The notes beneath the pieces are model-generated. The model saw only the letters and a program-made list of their open reading frames with translations. It searched no databases and had not been told where the DNA came from. A DNA stretch of 12,955 nucleotides from DATJFX01 sp035495465. Its GTDB lineage: Bacteria; Patescibacteriota; Doudnabacteria; UBA920; O2-02-FULL-48-8. A program made the translations under genes and the position numbers. Position 1 is the first letter of the stretch. Each line of letters begins with the position of its first letter. The stretch is taken from positions 1 through 12,955 of the forward strand of contig DATJFX010000056.1 of NCBI GenBank assembly GCA_035495465.1, written 5' to 3'. Positions 1 to 5,995 of the stretch are shown in pieces.

Positions 1-2097
1 GGCAAACTTACATTTCGGATATTTGGAACAGGAGTAAAAAATCCCGCGTTTGCTTTTGCGTTCAATAATTTCCCCTTCGCCGCATTTAGGACATTCAACG
101 CCAGTACCTTTTTGGATTTTTTTAATGTTTTTACATTCTGGATAGCCGGAACATCCGAGGAATGAACCGAAGCGGCCAAACTTAACTACCATCGGCTTGC
201 CACATTTTTCGCAAATTTCCCCGGAGTTTTCTTCAATAATTTTCTGCTCCTCGGGCATAGGACGAGTGTATTTGCATTCCGGATAATTTGAGCAAGCGAT
301 AAATTTGCCGAATCGGCCAAACTTAATTACTAGGGGATGTCCCGAGTCCGGACATTTTTCATCCAATTGCTCCACGTGTTTTTCCACGCTTTTTTCTTTG
401 GACTTTAAGTTGTCATGGAAAGGACCGTAAAACTCTTTGATTACTGGCACCCATTCTTTTTCGCCTTCTGCGATCTGGTCTAGCTGTTCTTCCATGCCGG
501 CTGTAAACTGATAATCCACCACAGCCGGAAAATGTTCCACTAAAATATCATTTACTATAAAGCCGATTTCAGTCGGACTGAATCGTTTATCGATTTTTTG
601 GACGTAATCCCGTTCTTGGATAGTAGAAATTGTTGGTGCATATGTAGAAGGTCGCCCAATCCCTAATTCTTCTAGGGCTTTAATTAAGGAAGCATCCGTG
701 TAACGCGGAGGTGGTTGGGTAAAGTGCTGGTTGGGAATAATTTTTACAACTTTTGGTTCATCACCTTTTTTTAATTCCGGCAATAAGCCTTCTTCTTGGG
801 CTTCTTCGTCATCTGTGCCTTCTAGATACACTTTCATAAAGCCATCAAACTTGATGACTTGGCCTGAGGAGCGGAAAATATAAGTTTTATCACCCTTTAT
901 TTCAGTATCCACGCTAGTGGCATCAAATACCGCTTCGGGCATCTGGGTCGCGATCGTGCGTTTCCAGATCAAATCATAAAGCCGATATTGGTTGCGGTCT
1001 AAATGATCTTTCAAACTTTCCGGATCACGGATAAGTTCGGTAGGACGGACTGCTTCGTGGGCTTCCTGGGCGTTTTTCTGCTTCGAGGCGTAGCGGCGAG
1101 GTTCTGGCAGTAAATAATCTTTACCGTATTTTTCTGAAATTGTTTCCTTGGCAGATTGTAAAGCTTGATCAGAGAGGTTTACCGAGTCAGTACGCATATA
1201 GGTGATCAAACCCGTAGATCCTTCTTCGCCGATTTCTACACCCTCGTATAATTGTTGGGCATACATCATGGTCTGCTTGGCAGAGAAGCCCAGTTTACGG
1301 GCGGCTTCTTGCTGGAGGGTAGAAGTAGTAAATGGCGCGGCTGGGTTTCGTCTGACTTCTTTTTTGGTAACTTCTATGACTTCTGCTGGACGGTTCTGGA
1401 GATCAGCTAAAATTTTCTTAGCCGCAGCTTCATTTTTTATGCCGAGTTTATCTAAAGATTTGCCATCAACTTTAGCTAATCTGCCTAAAAACTGCCCATC
1501 TTTTTCAAAAGTGGCGACAATGCTCCAGTATTCTTCTGGTTTAAATTTTTGGATTTCGCGTTCGCGTTCGACGATTAATCTGACTGCGACGGATTGAACC
1601 CGGCCGGCAGAAAGTCCTCGTCTGACTTTTTTCCATAAGAACGGCGAAAGTTCATAGCCGACCAAGCGGTCGAGTACGCGTCTGGCTTGCTGAGCATCCA
1701 CTAAGTGGATATCGAGTTTCCGCGGACTTTCTAAGGCATGGGCAATGGCGCTTTTGGTGATTTCATGAAAAGCGATACGCTTAATATCTTTTTCTTTCAG
1801 CCCCAGAGCCGTCACTAAATGCCAGGCAATGGCTTCACCTTCGCGGTCTTCGTCAGTAGCAAGAATAACTTCAGGTGCGTCCTGGGCTAATTTTTTCAAT
1901 TCGGCTACTCTTTTTTTCGCTTTCGGCGGGATGACATAAGTCGGTTCGAAATCATGTTCAATATCAATGCCCATTTTACTCGTGGGCAAATCGCGGATAT
2001 GACCAAAAGACGCCTCGACTTTAAATTTACCATCTAAGAATCGGGTAATGGTCTTGGCTTTGGTTGGGGACTCAACTATAACTAGGGATTTAGACAT
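1..2097 (-). CDS. topA: DNA topoisomerase I (type IA), 3' end cut by window edge
   Basis: Relaxes negatively supercoiled DNA by transient single-strand cleavage. 699 codons are visible and the reading frame is open to position 1. The Toprim domain opens the protein (MSKSLVIVESPTKA), with the metal-binding acidic cluster DEDREGE at residues 82-88. The catalytic tyrosine is Y300 in GLITYMRTDS. The C-terminus carries at least three zinc ribbons, seen as CSNYPEC, CEKCG...CSGYPEC and CPKCG...CSKYPKC; the last reaches the edge, so little is probably missing. The start is the ATG at 2095-2097, with the canonical N-terminus and no clear Shine-Dalgarno. It is the last gene of a dprA, capA-like, topA run, 52 bases after the capA-like stop. 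dprA-topA adjacency is common in bacteria. Identification is secure. Confidence 0.97.
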   Translation of the reverse strand, partial: MSKSLVIVESPTKAKTITRFLDGKFKVEASFGHIRDLPTSKMGIDIEHDFEPTYVIPPKAKKRVAELKKLAQDAPEVILATDEDREGEAIAWHLVTALGLKEKDIKRIAFHEITKSAIAHALESPRKLDIHLVDAQQARRVLDRLVGYELSPFLWKKVRRGLSAGRVQSVAVRLIVEREREIQKFKPEEYWSIVATFEKDGQFLGRLAKVDGKSLDKLGIKNEAAAKKILADLQNRPAEVIEVTKKEVRRNPAAPFTTSTLQQEAARKLGFSAKQTMMYAQQLYEGVEIGEEGSTGLITYMRTDSVNLSDQALQSAKETISEKYGKDYLLPEPRRYASKQKNAQEAHEAVRPTELIRDPESLKDHLDRNQYRLYDLIWKRTIATQMPEAVFDATSVDTEIKGDKTYIFRSSGQVIKFDGFMKVYLEGTDDEEAQEEGLLPELKKGDEPKVVKIIPNQHFTQPPPRYTDASLIKALEELGIGRPSTYAPTISTIQERDYVQKIDKRFSPTEIGFIVNDILVEHFPAVVDYQFTAGMEEQLDQIAEGEKEWVPVIKEFYGPFHDNLKSKEKSVEKHVEQLDEKCPDSGHPLVIKFGRFGKFIACSNYPECKYTRPMPEEQKIIEENSGEICEKCGKPMVVKFGRFGSFLGCSGYPECKNIKKIQKGTGVECPKCGEGEIIERKSKRGIFYSCSKYPKCKFA

Positions 2098-2149
2098 ATA
2101 AATATTTTACGCGGTCGCCACAGGCTCCACGCGACTTTCTTATTGTGCG

Positions 2150-3175
2150 TTAAAGAGTGGTGCTTGTCAAATCCAGTTTTTCTAAAATATTTTTTGTTTC
2201 ATCATCGTTAGCCCAGCGAGCACAGCAAAAATTGTCGATAATTACGGGTTTGAGTTCTATTTTTTGTAAAGTTTTCCCGCTAAAGCTTGCGAGTAAGGTT
2301 AGTCCTTCCCGCGTGTCCTGACTCCACATTTGATCAAATATGAAATTGCCAAGCGAATAGAAAACCCAAGTCTTATTATTGATCTTTTCTATGGGTTTTT
2401 GGATCCAGTGAGGATGCGCGCCGATCACAAAATCCGCTCCGGCCTCTGAAGCAGTTTGCGCAAAATCTTTTTGCAATGTATCGGGAGTCCGAGTGTATTC
2501 TATACCGGCATGCATAGAAACAATTAGCACATCTACTTTTGTCCTAAGCTGGCTAATATCTGTTTTTACCTGATTCAGATCATTAGCATCGCAAACTAGC
2601 GGATCAGTGGTATGCGTGCCGTTATTTAAAGCGGTATAAGAGTAGGCGAGAAAGCCAAATTTAATATTGTTTCTAGTTAAAACTTCACCATCATGGCAAC
2701 TGCTCGTAGTGCCAATTGCTAAAATTCCATTTTCTTTTAGAAGATTATAAGTGTATTGAAGCCCCAGCTGGCCTTGGTCCAGTGTGTGGTTATTGGCAGT
2801 GGATAAAATATCGAAACCCGCAAATTTTAAGCCGGCGATAGCTTTTGGGTCCGCGTTAAAAACCAAGCTGCCGTCTACGAAATGACTACCCTCGCTGTTA
2901 AACGGCGATTCCAAATTAGCAAAGGCTATATCAGCTTGCCGAGTGACCTCAGCTGTGGTTTGAAAGGGCAGAGTAAAATCCGCCGCAGAAACCATTTTGT
3001 CGTCAACGTTTCGCGACAGCATGATATCTCCGGCGAAAAATAAAGTTGTTGTCAGCGAAGAAGCGGCTGGTTGAGCGGAAGCCGGGGATTGTGCAATTTT
3101 TGGCATTCTAAACGCCATAACTATCCCTAAAACAGCAACTGCTGACAGAAAGATTTTAATTGAATTTTTTTTCAT
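2150..3175 (-). CDS. CapA-family (PGA_cap) metallophosphatase-like protein, membrane-anchored
   Basis: 341 residues. A hydrophobic segment at about 6-22 after a Lys-rich start suggests a signal anchor or signal peptide, so the catalytic domain should lie outside the membrane. The body has the motif order of the PGA_cap/CapA family, which is related to calcineurin-like phosphoesterases: AGDIML around D50, ANLESPF, NNHTLDQG, MHAGIEY, GAHPHW with H254 and H256, and YSLGNFIFDQ. CapA itself belongs to poly-gamma-glutamate capsule systems, but no capB, capC or capD lies nearby, so a capsule role is not supported here; an envelope phosphoesterase or hydrolase is as likely. The start codon overlaps the dprA stop as ATGA, implying translational coupling, and there is no separate ribosome binding site. 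Confidence 0.88.
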   Translation of the reverse strand: MKKNSIKIFLSAVAVLGIVMAFRMPKIAQSPASAQPAASSLTTTLFFAGDIMLSRNVDDKMVSAADFTLPFQTTAEVTRQADIAFANLESPFNSEGSHFVDGSLVFNADPKAIAGLKFAGFDILSTANNHTLDQGQLGLQYTYNLLKENGILAIGTTSSCHDGEVLTRNNIKFGFLAYSYTALNNGTHTTDPLVCDANDLNQVKTDISQLRTKVDVLIVSMHAGIEYTRTPDTLQKDFAQTASEAGADFVIGAHPHWIQKPIEKINNKTWVFYSLGNFIFDQMWSQDTREGLTLLASFSGKTLQKIELKPVIIDNFCCARWANDDETKNILEKLDLTSTTL

Positions 3176-4263
3176 CGGATTTTTATATATTTAGTGCCGC
3201 CCAGATTTTTTACCCGGCCTTTCATTTCCAGCATAGTTAAGCTGGCGCTGATTTTTCGAGCCGGCAATTTCAAAGTTCGAATCAGCTCTTCGATCTGGAT
3301 CGGCTCTTTAGACAAATGGCTTAAGATGGATTGTTCTTCTTCCGTTGTGTCCATTGGCACGTCTTCTAAAAGTTCAGAGTTTGTGAGATTTAATTCATCT
3401 AAAATACTCCCAATGCCTGTGACTATATGAGCGCCTTTTCGAATCAACTCATTCGTGCCCCGGCTGGTTTGGGAAAAAATCGAACCCGGGACGGCGAAGA
3501 CCTCGCGGTTTTGTTCCAACGCAAAATCCGCAGTGATTAAAGATCCGCTTTCCAAATCTGCTTCCACAACCACAGTGCCGACTGCAAGGCCTGAGATGAG
3601 GCGATTGCGGACGGGGAAGTTTTGTTTATGAGTTTCCGCGCCCAATGGGTATTCGGAAACCAAACAGCCGTTTTTCATAATTTTTTGGGCTAAGTTGAAA
3701 TTTACCCGAGGCGAAATACTGGTGTTATCCAAATCACTAGCCAGGACGGCAATAGCTTTGCCATCATTTTCTACGCACGCAGTCAGAGCCGCGGCATCAA
3801 CTCCATAAGCTAACCCAGAAACAATGGAAATATTGTTTTGCACCAGTCCGTTTACTAATTCTTCGCAGATTTGCTTGCCGTAAAGAGAAATTTTTCGAGT
3901 GCCTACCACTGCCATACCTAAAGAATTTAAAACTGCTTTATTGCCACGGACGTACAGAAGAGGTGGGGCAGAGGAAATTTCTTTTAAGAGCTCAGGATAA
4001 TTTTTTTCCGTGTTTAATACCACTTCAATGCCCCGTCGGGTCATTTCAGCAAAGCTTTGCTCTGGATTGATTTTAGATTTTTTTGTTATAATTTCATTGA
4101 TAGTTTTTAGGGGTATGCCAGCCTGAGCATAGGTTTGGGGAGAATTGGCCCAAGCCTTGGCCCAGGAACCAAAGCTGGAATAAAGCTGGGTTAAACGAAC
4201 TGGCCCTAAGCCTGGCAGCTGGTTTAAAGCATTCGCAAATATTTTTTCCTCTAGTAAATGCAT
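3172..4263 (-). CDS. dprA: DNA-processing protein DprA (Smf)
   Basis: Binds incoming single-stranded DNA and loads RecA during natural transformation. An N-terminal helix-hairpin-helix-like region (LPGLGPVRL) is followed by the Rossmann-like DprA core: VGTRKIS, SGLAYGVDAAAL, GSLITADFALEQ and EVFAVPGS. A C-terminal winged-helix (DML1-like) segment ends at NLGGTKYIK. The frame is open upstream to an ATG at 4290, but I choose the ATG at 4263. It gives MHLLEEKIF, has an AGAGG Shine-Dalgarno at 4271-4275 seven bases upstream, and leaves room for the promoter, whose predicted transcript start is near 4294. The protein is then 363 residues, close to the family norm. It leads the operon with the capA-like gene (ATGA overlap) and topA. 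Patescibacteria commonly keep competence genes, so a role in DNA uptake is plausible. Confidence 0.93.
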   Translation of the reverse strand: MHLLEEKIFANALNQLPGLGPVRLTQLYSSFGSWAKAWANSPQTYAQAGIPLKTINEIITKKSKINPEQSFAEMTRRGIEVVLNTEKNYPELLKEISSAPPLLYVRGNKAVLNSLGMAVVGTRKISLYGKQICEELVNGLVQNNISIVSGLAYGVDAAALTACVENDGKAIAVLASDLDNTSISPRVNFNLAQKIMKNGCLVSEYPLGAETHKQNFPVRNRLISGLAVGTVVVEADLESGSLITADFALEQNREVFAVPGSIFSQTSRGTNELIRKGAHIVTGIGSILDELNLTNSELLEDVPMDTTEEEQSILSHLSKEPIQIEELIRTLKLPARKISASLTMLEMKGRVKNLGGTKYIKIR

Positions 4264-4274
4264 AACCTTACCTC

Positions 4275-4303
4275 TTGACAAAATCATCAAAATTTGCTAA
4301 GAT
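4275..4303 (+). promoter_or_regulatory. Near-consensus sigma70-type promoter driving the GC-rich islet
   Basis: TTGACA (4275-4280), a 17-base spacer, then TAAGAT (4298-4303); the start point would be near 4310. The -35 is perfect and the spacing optimal. It points away from dprA into the islet, giving a leader of about 240 bases before the first islet start codon. The -35 box touches the dprA Shine-Dalgarno on the other strand. Confidence 0.7.
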
Positions 4304-4328
4304 ATATCGTTGAATAGTTATTTATCAA
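4301..4328 (-). promoter_or_regulatory. Probable promoter of the dprA/capA-like/topA operon
   Basis: On the minus strand, TTGATA (4323-4328) is followed after 16 bases by TATATC (4301-4306). Transcription would start near 4294, about 30 bases before the chosen dprA start. Its -10 overlaps the -10 of the divergent islet promoter. Neither box is perfect, so confidence is moderate. Confidence 0.45.
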
Positions 4329-4358
4329 TAATAGTATACATTAATTTTAGCAAGCAAA

Positions 4359-4375
4359 CCCGCCCAGACGGCGGG
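4359..4375. repeat. GC-rich palindrome CCCGCC-CAGAC-GGCGGG
   Basis: A perfect 6-bp inverted repeat (4359-4364 with 4370-4375) and a 5-base loop, followed by CAGGC. It stands out in AT-rich surroundings. From memory, near-identical palindromes are scattered through Parcubacteria genomes; that is recollection, not a search. It has no T-run on the plus strand and only TTTG on the minus strand, so I do not call it a terminator. Confidence 0.5.
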
Positions 4376-4388
4376 CAGGCAAGAAGTG

Positions 4389-4511
4389 TCCTGGATCCTG
4401 CTTGCGAGTGGTGAAAGCGAGCAGCATCCCTCCTATTGTTCGCCAGTAACCCAAAGTTTGGGCCGGAGCGGTTTTCCGTCCTTGTCCAACACTCGTAAGT
4501 GGGGTTCAGGA
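4389..4511 (+). ncRNA. Structured RNA / 5' leader of the islet, no recognised family
   Basis: Read by eye as plus-strand RNA. 4389-4410 pairs with 4490-4511 as an uninterrupted 22-bp helix that includes five G-U pairs. Three arms sit inside: 4417-4424 with 4436-4443 (8 bp, 11-base loop containing CCCUCCU); 4450-4454 with 4458-4462 (CCCAA/TTGGG); and 4465-4471 with 4476-4481 (one bulged G, UUUU loop). The G-U pairs become A-C mismatches on the minus strand, so the fold belongs to the plus strand. An alternative hairpin, 4399-4405 with 4417-4423, would break both the closing helix and the first arm, which is how a switch could work. The helix is followed by TATTTTTG, so partial termination or an independent small RNA is also possible. 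It matches no riboswitch, SRP, 6S or tmRNA consensus that I know. Confidence 0.6.
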
Positions 4512-4537
4512 TATTTTTGAAAGTTTTTTCCATTTCG

Positions 4538-4546
4538 AAGGAGGTG
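4538..4546 (+). promoter_or_regulatory. Strong Shine-Dalgarno AAGGAGGTG, complementary to the leader loop
   Basis: AAGGAGGTG lies four bases before the ATG at 4551 and is the strongest ribosome binding site in the window; most flanking genes have none. Its AGGAGG core (4539-4544) is exactly complementary to CCUCCU (4429-4434), which the predicted leader fold leaves in a hairpin loop. Sequestration of the site by the leader is therefore possible. Confidence 0.75.
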
Positions 4547-4550
4547 TCAG

Positions 4551-4841
4551 ATGACTGATCCCGAAAAGCGAATCAACCAGATTCTCGGGTTGGCCGTGGT
4601 GTTGGTGTTGTGCGCAGCTACGGCTGTGCAAAATGCCAATCTGATCCAGAGCGTCCAGCATGTCCTGGCCGGTTGGGTTTGGTTGGCGTTCGCGCTGGGC
4701 CTGATAGTGTTGGGGGTCTTGGTCCTTTCGTTGGCGCACATCAGCGCCAAGAACGACCAGGCGGCGCAACAGGAAATCCAACGCCTGCAGGCGGACATGA
4801 AGTTCGAGCAGGAGATGAAAGAATACCTGGCTCGTCAGTAA
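4551..4841 (+). CDS. Small two-helix membrane protein with C-terminal coiled coil, unrecognised
   Basis: 96 residues, not recognised. A short polar start (MTDPEKR) is followed by two hydrophobic stretches at about 11-26 and 38-62, then a charged, heptad-like tail at about 67-93 rich in Gln, Glu, Lys and Ala (for example QEIQRLQADMKFEQEM). This predicts a hairpin in the membrane with a helical cytoplasmic tail that could oligomerise or bind a partner. Start choice is firm: AAGGAGGTG lies directly upstream. Sampled lines are about 55-62% G+C, with many GTG/CTG/GCG codons, against roughly 35-45% in the flanking housekeeping genes, so recent transfer or a special lineage-specific module is likely. 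It is first of two co-directional small genes between one promoter and one terminator. Phage holin-like or stress-membrane roles are conceivable but unsupported. Confidence 0.75.
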   Translation: MTDPEKRINQILGLAVVLVLCAATAVQNANLIQSVQHVLAGWVWLAFALGLIVLGVLVLSLAHISAKNDQAAQQEIQRLQADMKFEQEMKEYLARQ

Positions 4842-4866
4842 TCGTATCCACTCGTAGTCCCACCTC

Positions 4867-4913
4867 AACCGGTATCCCATGCCGGTTTTACCGCAATCGC
4901 TCCCAGCGGTTGC
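4867..4913 (+). repeat. Two tandem hairpins between the islet genes
   Basis: Hairpin 1: 4867-4874 pairs with 4880-4887 (AACCGGTA / TGCCGGTT, 8 bp, one G-U) and is followed by TTA. Hairpin 2: 4893-4901 pairs with 4905-4913 (GCAATCGCT / AGCGGTTGC, 9 bp, one G-U, loop CCC). Hairpin 2 ends four bases before the GGAG ribosome binding site of the next gene. They could stabilise or attenuate the transcript, or set the expression ratio of the two proteins. Confidence 0.6.
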
Positions 4914-4927
4914 TTTCGGAGTTTGCT

Positions 4928-5260
4928 ATGATTCGTCGTCGGGTACCCGTAATGAAAGCGCTCAAGCAAGTGTTTGAGGGGGAGGGGTTTTCCTTGCAAA
5001 AAACCGGATCGATTGAGTTCCAGAAAGGCAGCCCACCCGCCTTGTCCCAGCAGGAGATCGAGGCGCTGGAGAGGGAGCTGCAGTTGGGTGAACGCAGCCC
5101 CGAAGAGGTCGCGGCCATCTGGAATCTTTGCGAGCAGAGGCTCTCGGATGGCTTGCCGGCACAGAGACGGATCGGGTTTCGGACCACGCCGGATCGGTCC
5201 TCGGGCTATCCTGAGGAACTGAAAGACCGGTTTCAACCCGAACGTCGCCGCTACGAATAG
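4928..5260 (+). CDS. Small charged soluble protein, unrecognised
   Basis: 110 residues from the ATG at 4928, which has GGAG at 4918-4921 six bases upstream. There is no signal peptide or membrane segment. The N-terminus is basic (MIRRRVPVMKALKQ), the middle is a probable acidic helical pair around ALSQQEIEALEREL and SPEEVAAIWNLCEQRL, and the tail is Arg/Pro-rich and ends RFQPERRRYE. The helical middle plus basic ends could suit protein or nucleic-acid binding, but no family is recognised. Sampled G+C is about 63-65%, the highest of the window. The same frame stays open upstream through the first islet gene, but the ribosome binding site and the intergenic hairpins favour this start. It probably shares a transcript with the upstream membrane gene. 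Confidence 0.7.
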   Translation: MIRRRVPVMKALKQVFEGEGFSLQKTGSIEFQKGSPPALSQQEIEALERELQLGERSPEEVAAIWNLCEQRLSDGLPAQRRIGFRTTPDRSSGYPEELKDRFQPERRRYE

Positions 5261-5276
5261 TGGCCCGCGAGTTTTG

Positions 5277-5311
5277 ACACGTTGGTGGAGCAATCCGCCA
5301 ACGTGTTTTTT
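5277..5311 (+). terminator. Intrinsic terminator of the islet
   Basis: A 13-bp stem, 5277-5289 with 5294-5306 (one G-U), is capped by a GCAA tetraloop of the GNRA type and runs into six T residues at 5306-5311. It lies 16 bases after the stop codon of the second islet gene, closing the plus-strand unit before it can run into the convergent pth operon. Confidence 0.92.
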
Positions 5312-5318
5312 ATTCTAG

Positions 5319-5345
5319 TACTTTTCTTTCTAGGAAAGAAAAGTA
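5319..5345. repeat. Perfect 12-bp inverted repeat TACTTTTCTTTC
   Basis: 5319-5330 (TACTTTTCTTTC) is perfectly inverted at 5334-5345 with a 3-base centre, followed by ATCCAAAAGAAAG-like sequence. From memory, very similar 'AAAGAAAAGTA.CCAAAAGAAA' blocks recur in unrelated bacterial genomes; I cannot confirm this here. The purine/pyrimidine skew makes it a strong cruciform or RNA hairpin on either strand. No gene overlaps it. Confidence 0.7.
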
Positions 5346-5359
5346 TCCAAAAGAAAGTC

Positions 5360-5430
5360 GGAAATTTGCCGGACTCGCGACAAGGACAGATCTAACCGGA
5401 TTTTTGTCGCTTGGACAGCGGCAAATTTCC
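5360..5430. repeat. Nested perfect inverted repeats (12 bp outer, 7 bp inner)
   Basis: Outer arms: 5360-5371 (GGAAATTTGCCG) and 5419-5430 (CGGCAAATTTCC). Inner arms: 5377-5383 (GCGACAA) and 5404-5410 (TTGTCGC), with a 20-base apical loop. This 71-base element fills the space between the islet terminator and the pth terminator and contains no credible reading frame. It could be a non-autonomous palindromic element, an end of the islet, or a small RNA. Confidence 0.7.
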
Positions 5431-5432
5431 AT

Positions 5433-5460
5433 ATAAAAAAACTCCCTATATAAGGGAGTT
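5433..5460 (-). terminator. Intrinsic terminator of the LCP-der-pth operon
   Basis: On the minus strand, AACTCCCT pairs with AGGGAGTT (5453-5460 and 5440-5447, 8 bp, 5-base loop) and is followed by a run of T residues (5441-5434). The stem overlaps the pth stop codon at 5459-5461. It faces the islet terminator, so the two units are insulated from each other. Confidence 0.88.
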
Positions 5461-5995
5461 AACCGTTAAACTTGGATTGGGCGATATCGAGACCGTCAGT
5501 TTGTAAGGTTTCGATCGCATCTTTAGTTTTTTCTAAAATTTCTAAAACGATTTTTTCCTCTTCAGGCGTGAATTTTTGTAAAACAAAGTCTTCTCCCGGT
5601 ACCTGACCCCGAGACGGAGAATCTATACCTAAGCGGATGCGGATAAAGTCTTGGGTCCCGAGTTCGTCAATTATATTTTGGACGCCGTTATGGCCGGCAG
5701 CGGAAGAATTTTTCTGGACGCGCATCGAGCCTAAAGGAAAATCTAATTCATCATGGATCACGATCAGTTGGGCGTCAGGATAAAATTTTAAAATTTCCTT
5801 TACAGCTTCGCCTGATTTGTTCATAAACGTTTGAGGCTTCGCTAGGATTAGATCATTGAGTTTGATAAATTCTGACTGGTATTTATTTTCCCATAGTTCG
5901 CCATTTGCCAGCAAATCCAAAACCTTGAACCCAAAGTTGTGTCTGGTGTTTTCGTATTTTTTTCCCGGGTTGCCTAAGCCGATGATGATCGTCAT
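5459..5995 (-). CDS. pth: Peptidyl-tRNA hydrolase
   Basis: Cleaves peptidyl-tRNA that has dropped off the ribosome, recycling tRNA in the cytoplasm. 178 residues, slightly shorter than E. coli Pth (194). All family signatures are present: GLGNPG at 6-11 with N9, catalytic H19 in TRHNFGF, TFMNKSG with N59, VIHDELD with D82, and AGHNGVQN with H102 and N103. The start ATG overlaps the der stop as ATGA, indicating coupled translation. It is the last gene of the operon and its stop codon lies inside the terminator stem. Confidence 0.97.
   Translation of the reverse strand: MTIIIGLGNPGKKYENTRHNFGFKVLDLLANGELWENKYQSEFIKLNDLILAKPQTFMNKSGEAVKEILKFYPDAQLIVIHDELDFPLGSMRVQKNSSAAGHNGVQNIIDELGTQDFIRIRLGIDSPSRGQVPGEDFVLQKFTPEEEKIVLEILEKTKDAIETLQTDGLDIAQSKFNG

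Noticed and set aside
4484..4511. An integron attC site (GTCCAAC resembles an R'' box)
   Set aside because: No matching GTTRRRY box closes it, no integrase is present, and the flanking 22-bp helix does not have attC geometry.
4386..4512. A ZTP (pfl) riboswitch on the minus strand, suggested by ACTGGCGAACA and a nearby CCGCC...TGGGCGG
   Set aside because: The conserved 3' part of the pfl motif is not in the right context, the G-U asymmetry supports plus-strand structure, and the downstream minus-strand gene is dprA, not a folate or purine gene.
4318..4533. A 71-codon minus-strand frame opposite the structured leader
   Set aside because: It is antisense to the predicted RNA, has no ribosome binding site or recognisable protein features, and its span is better explained by the RNA fold.
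4610..5260. A 216-codon open frame running through both islet genes
   Set aside because: It overlaps the first islet gene in another frame and has no ribosome binding site at its upstream end; only the part from 4928 has GGAG. High G+C explains the absence of stops.
4865..5293. A 142-codon minus-strand frame opposite the second islet gene
   Set aside because: It crosses the plus-strand terminator and hairpins and has no Shine-Dalgarno; a shadow of GC-rich coding sequence.
5319..5430. A CRISPR array
   Set aside because: The repeats are inverted, not direct, and are not regularly spaced; no cas genes are in the window.
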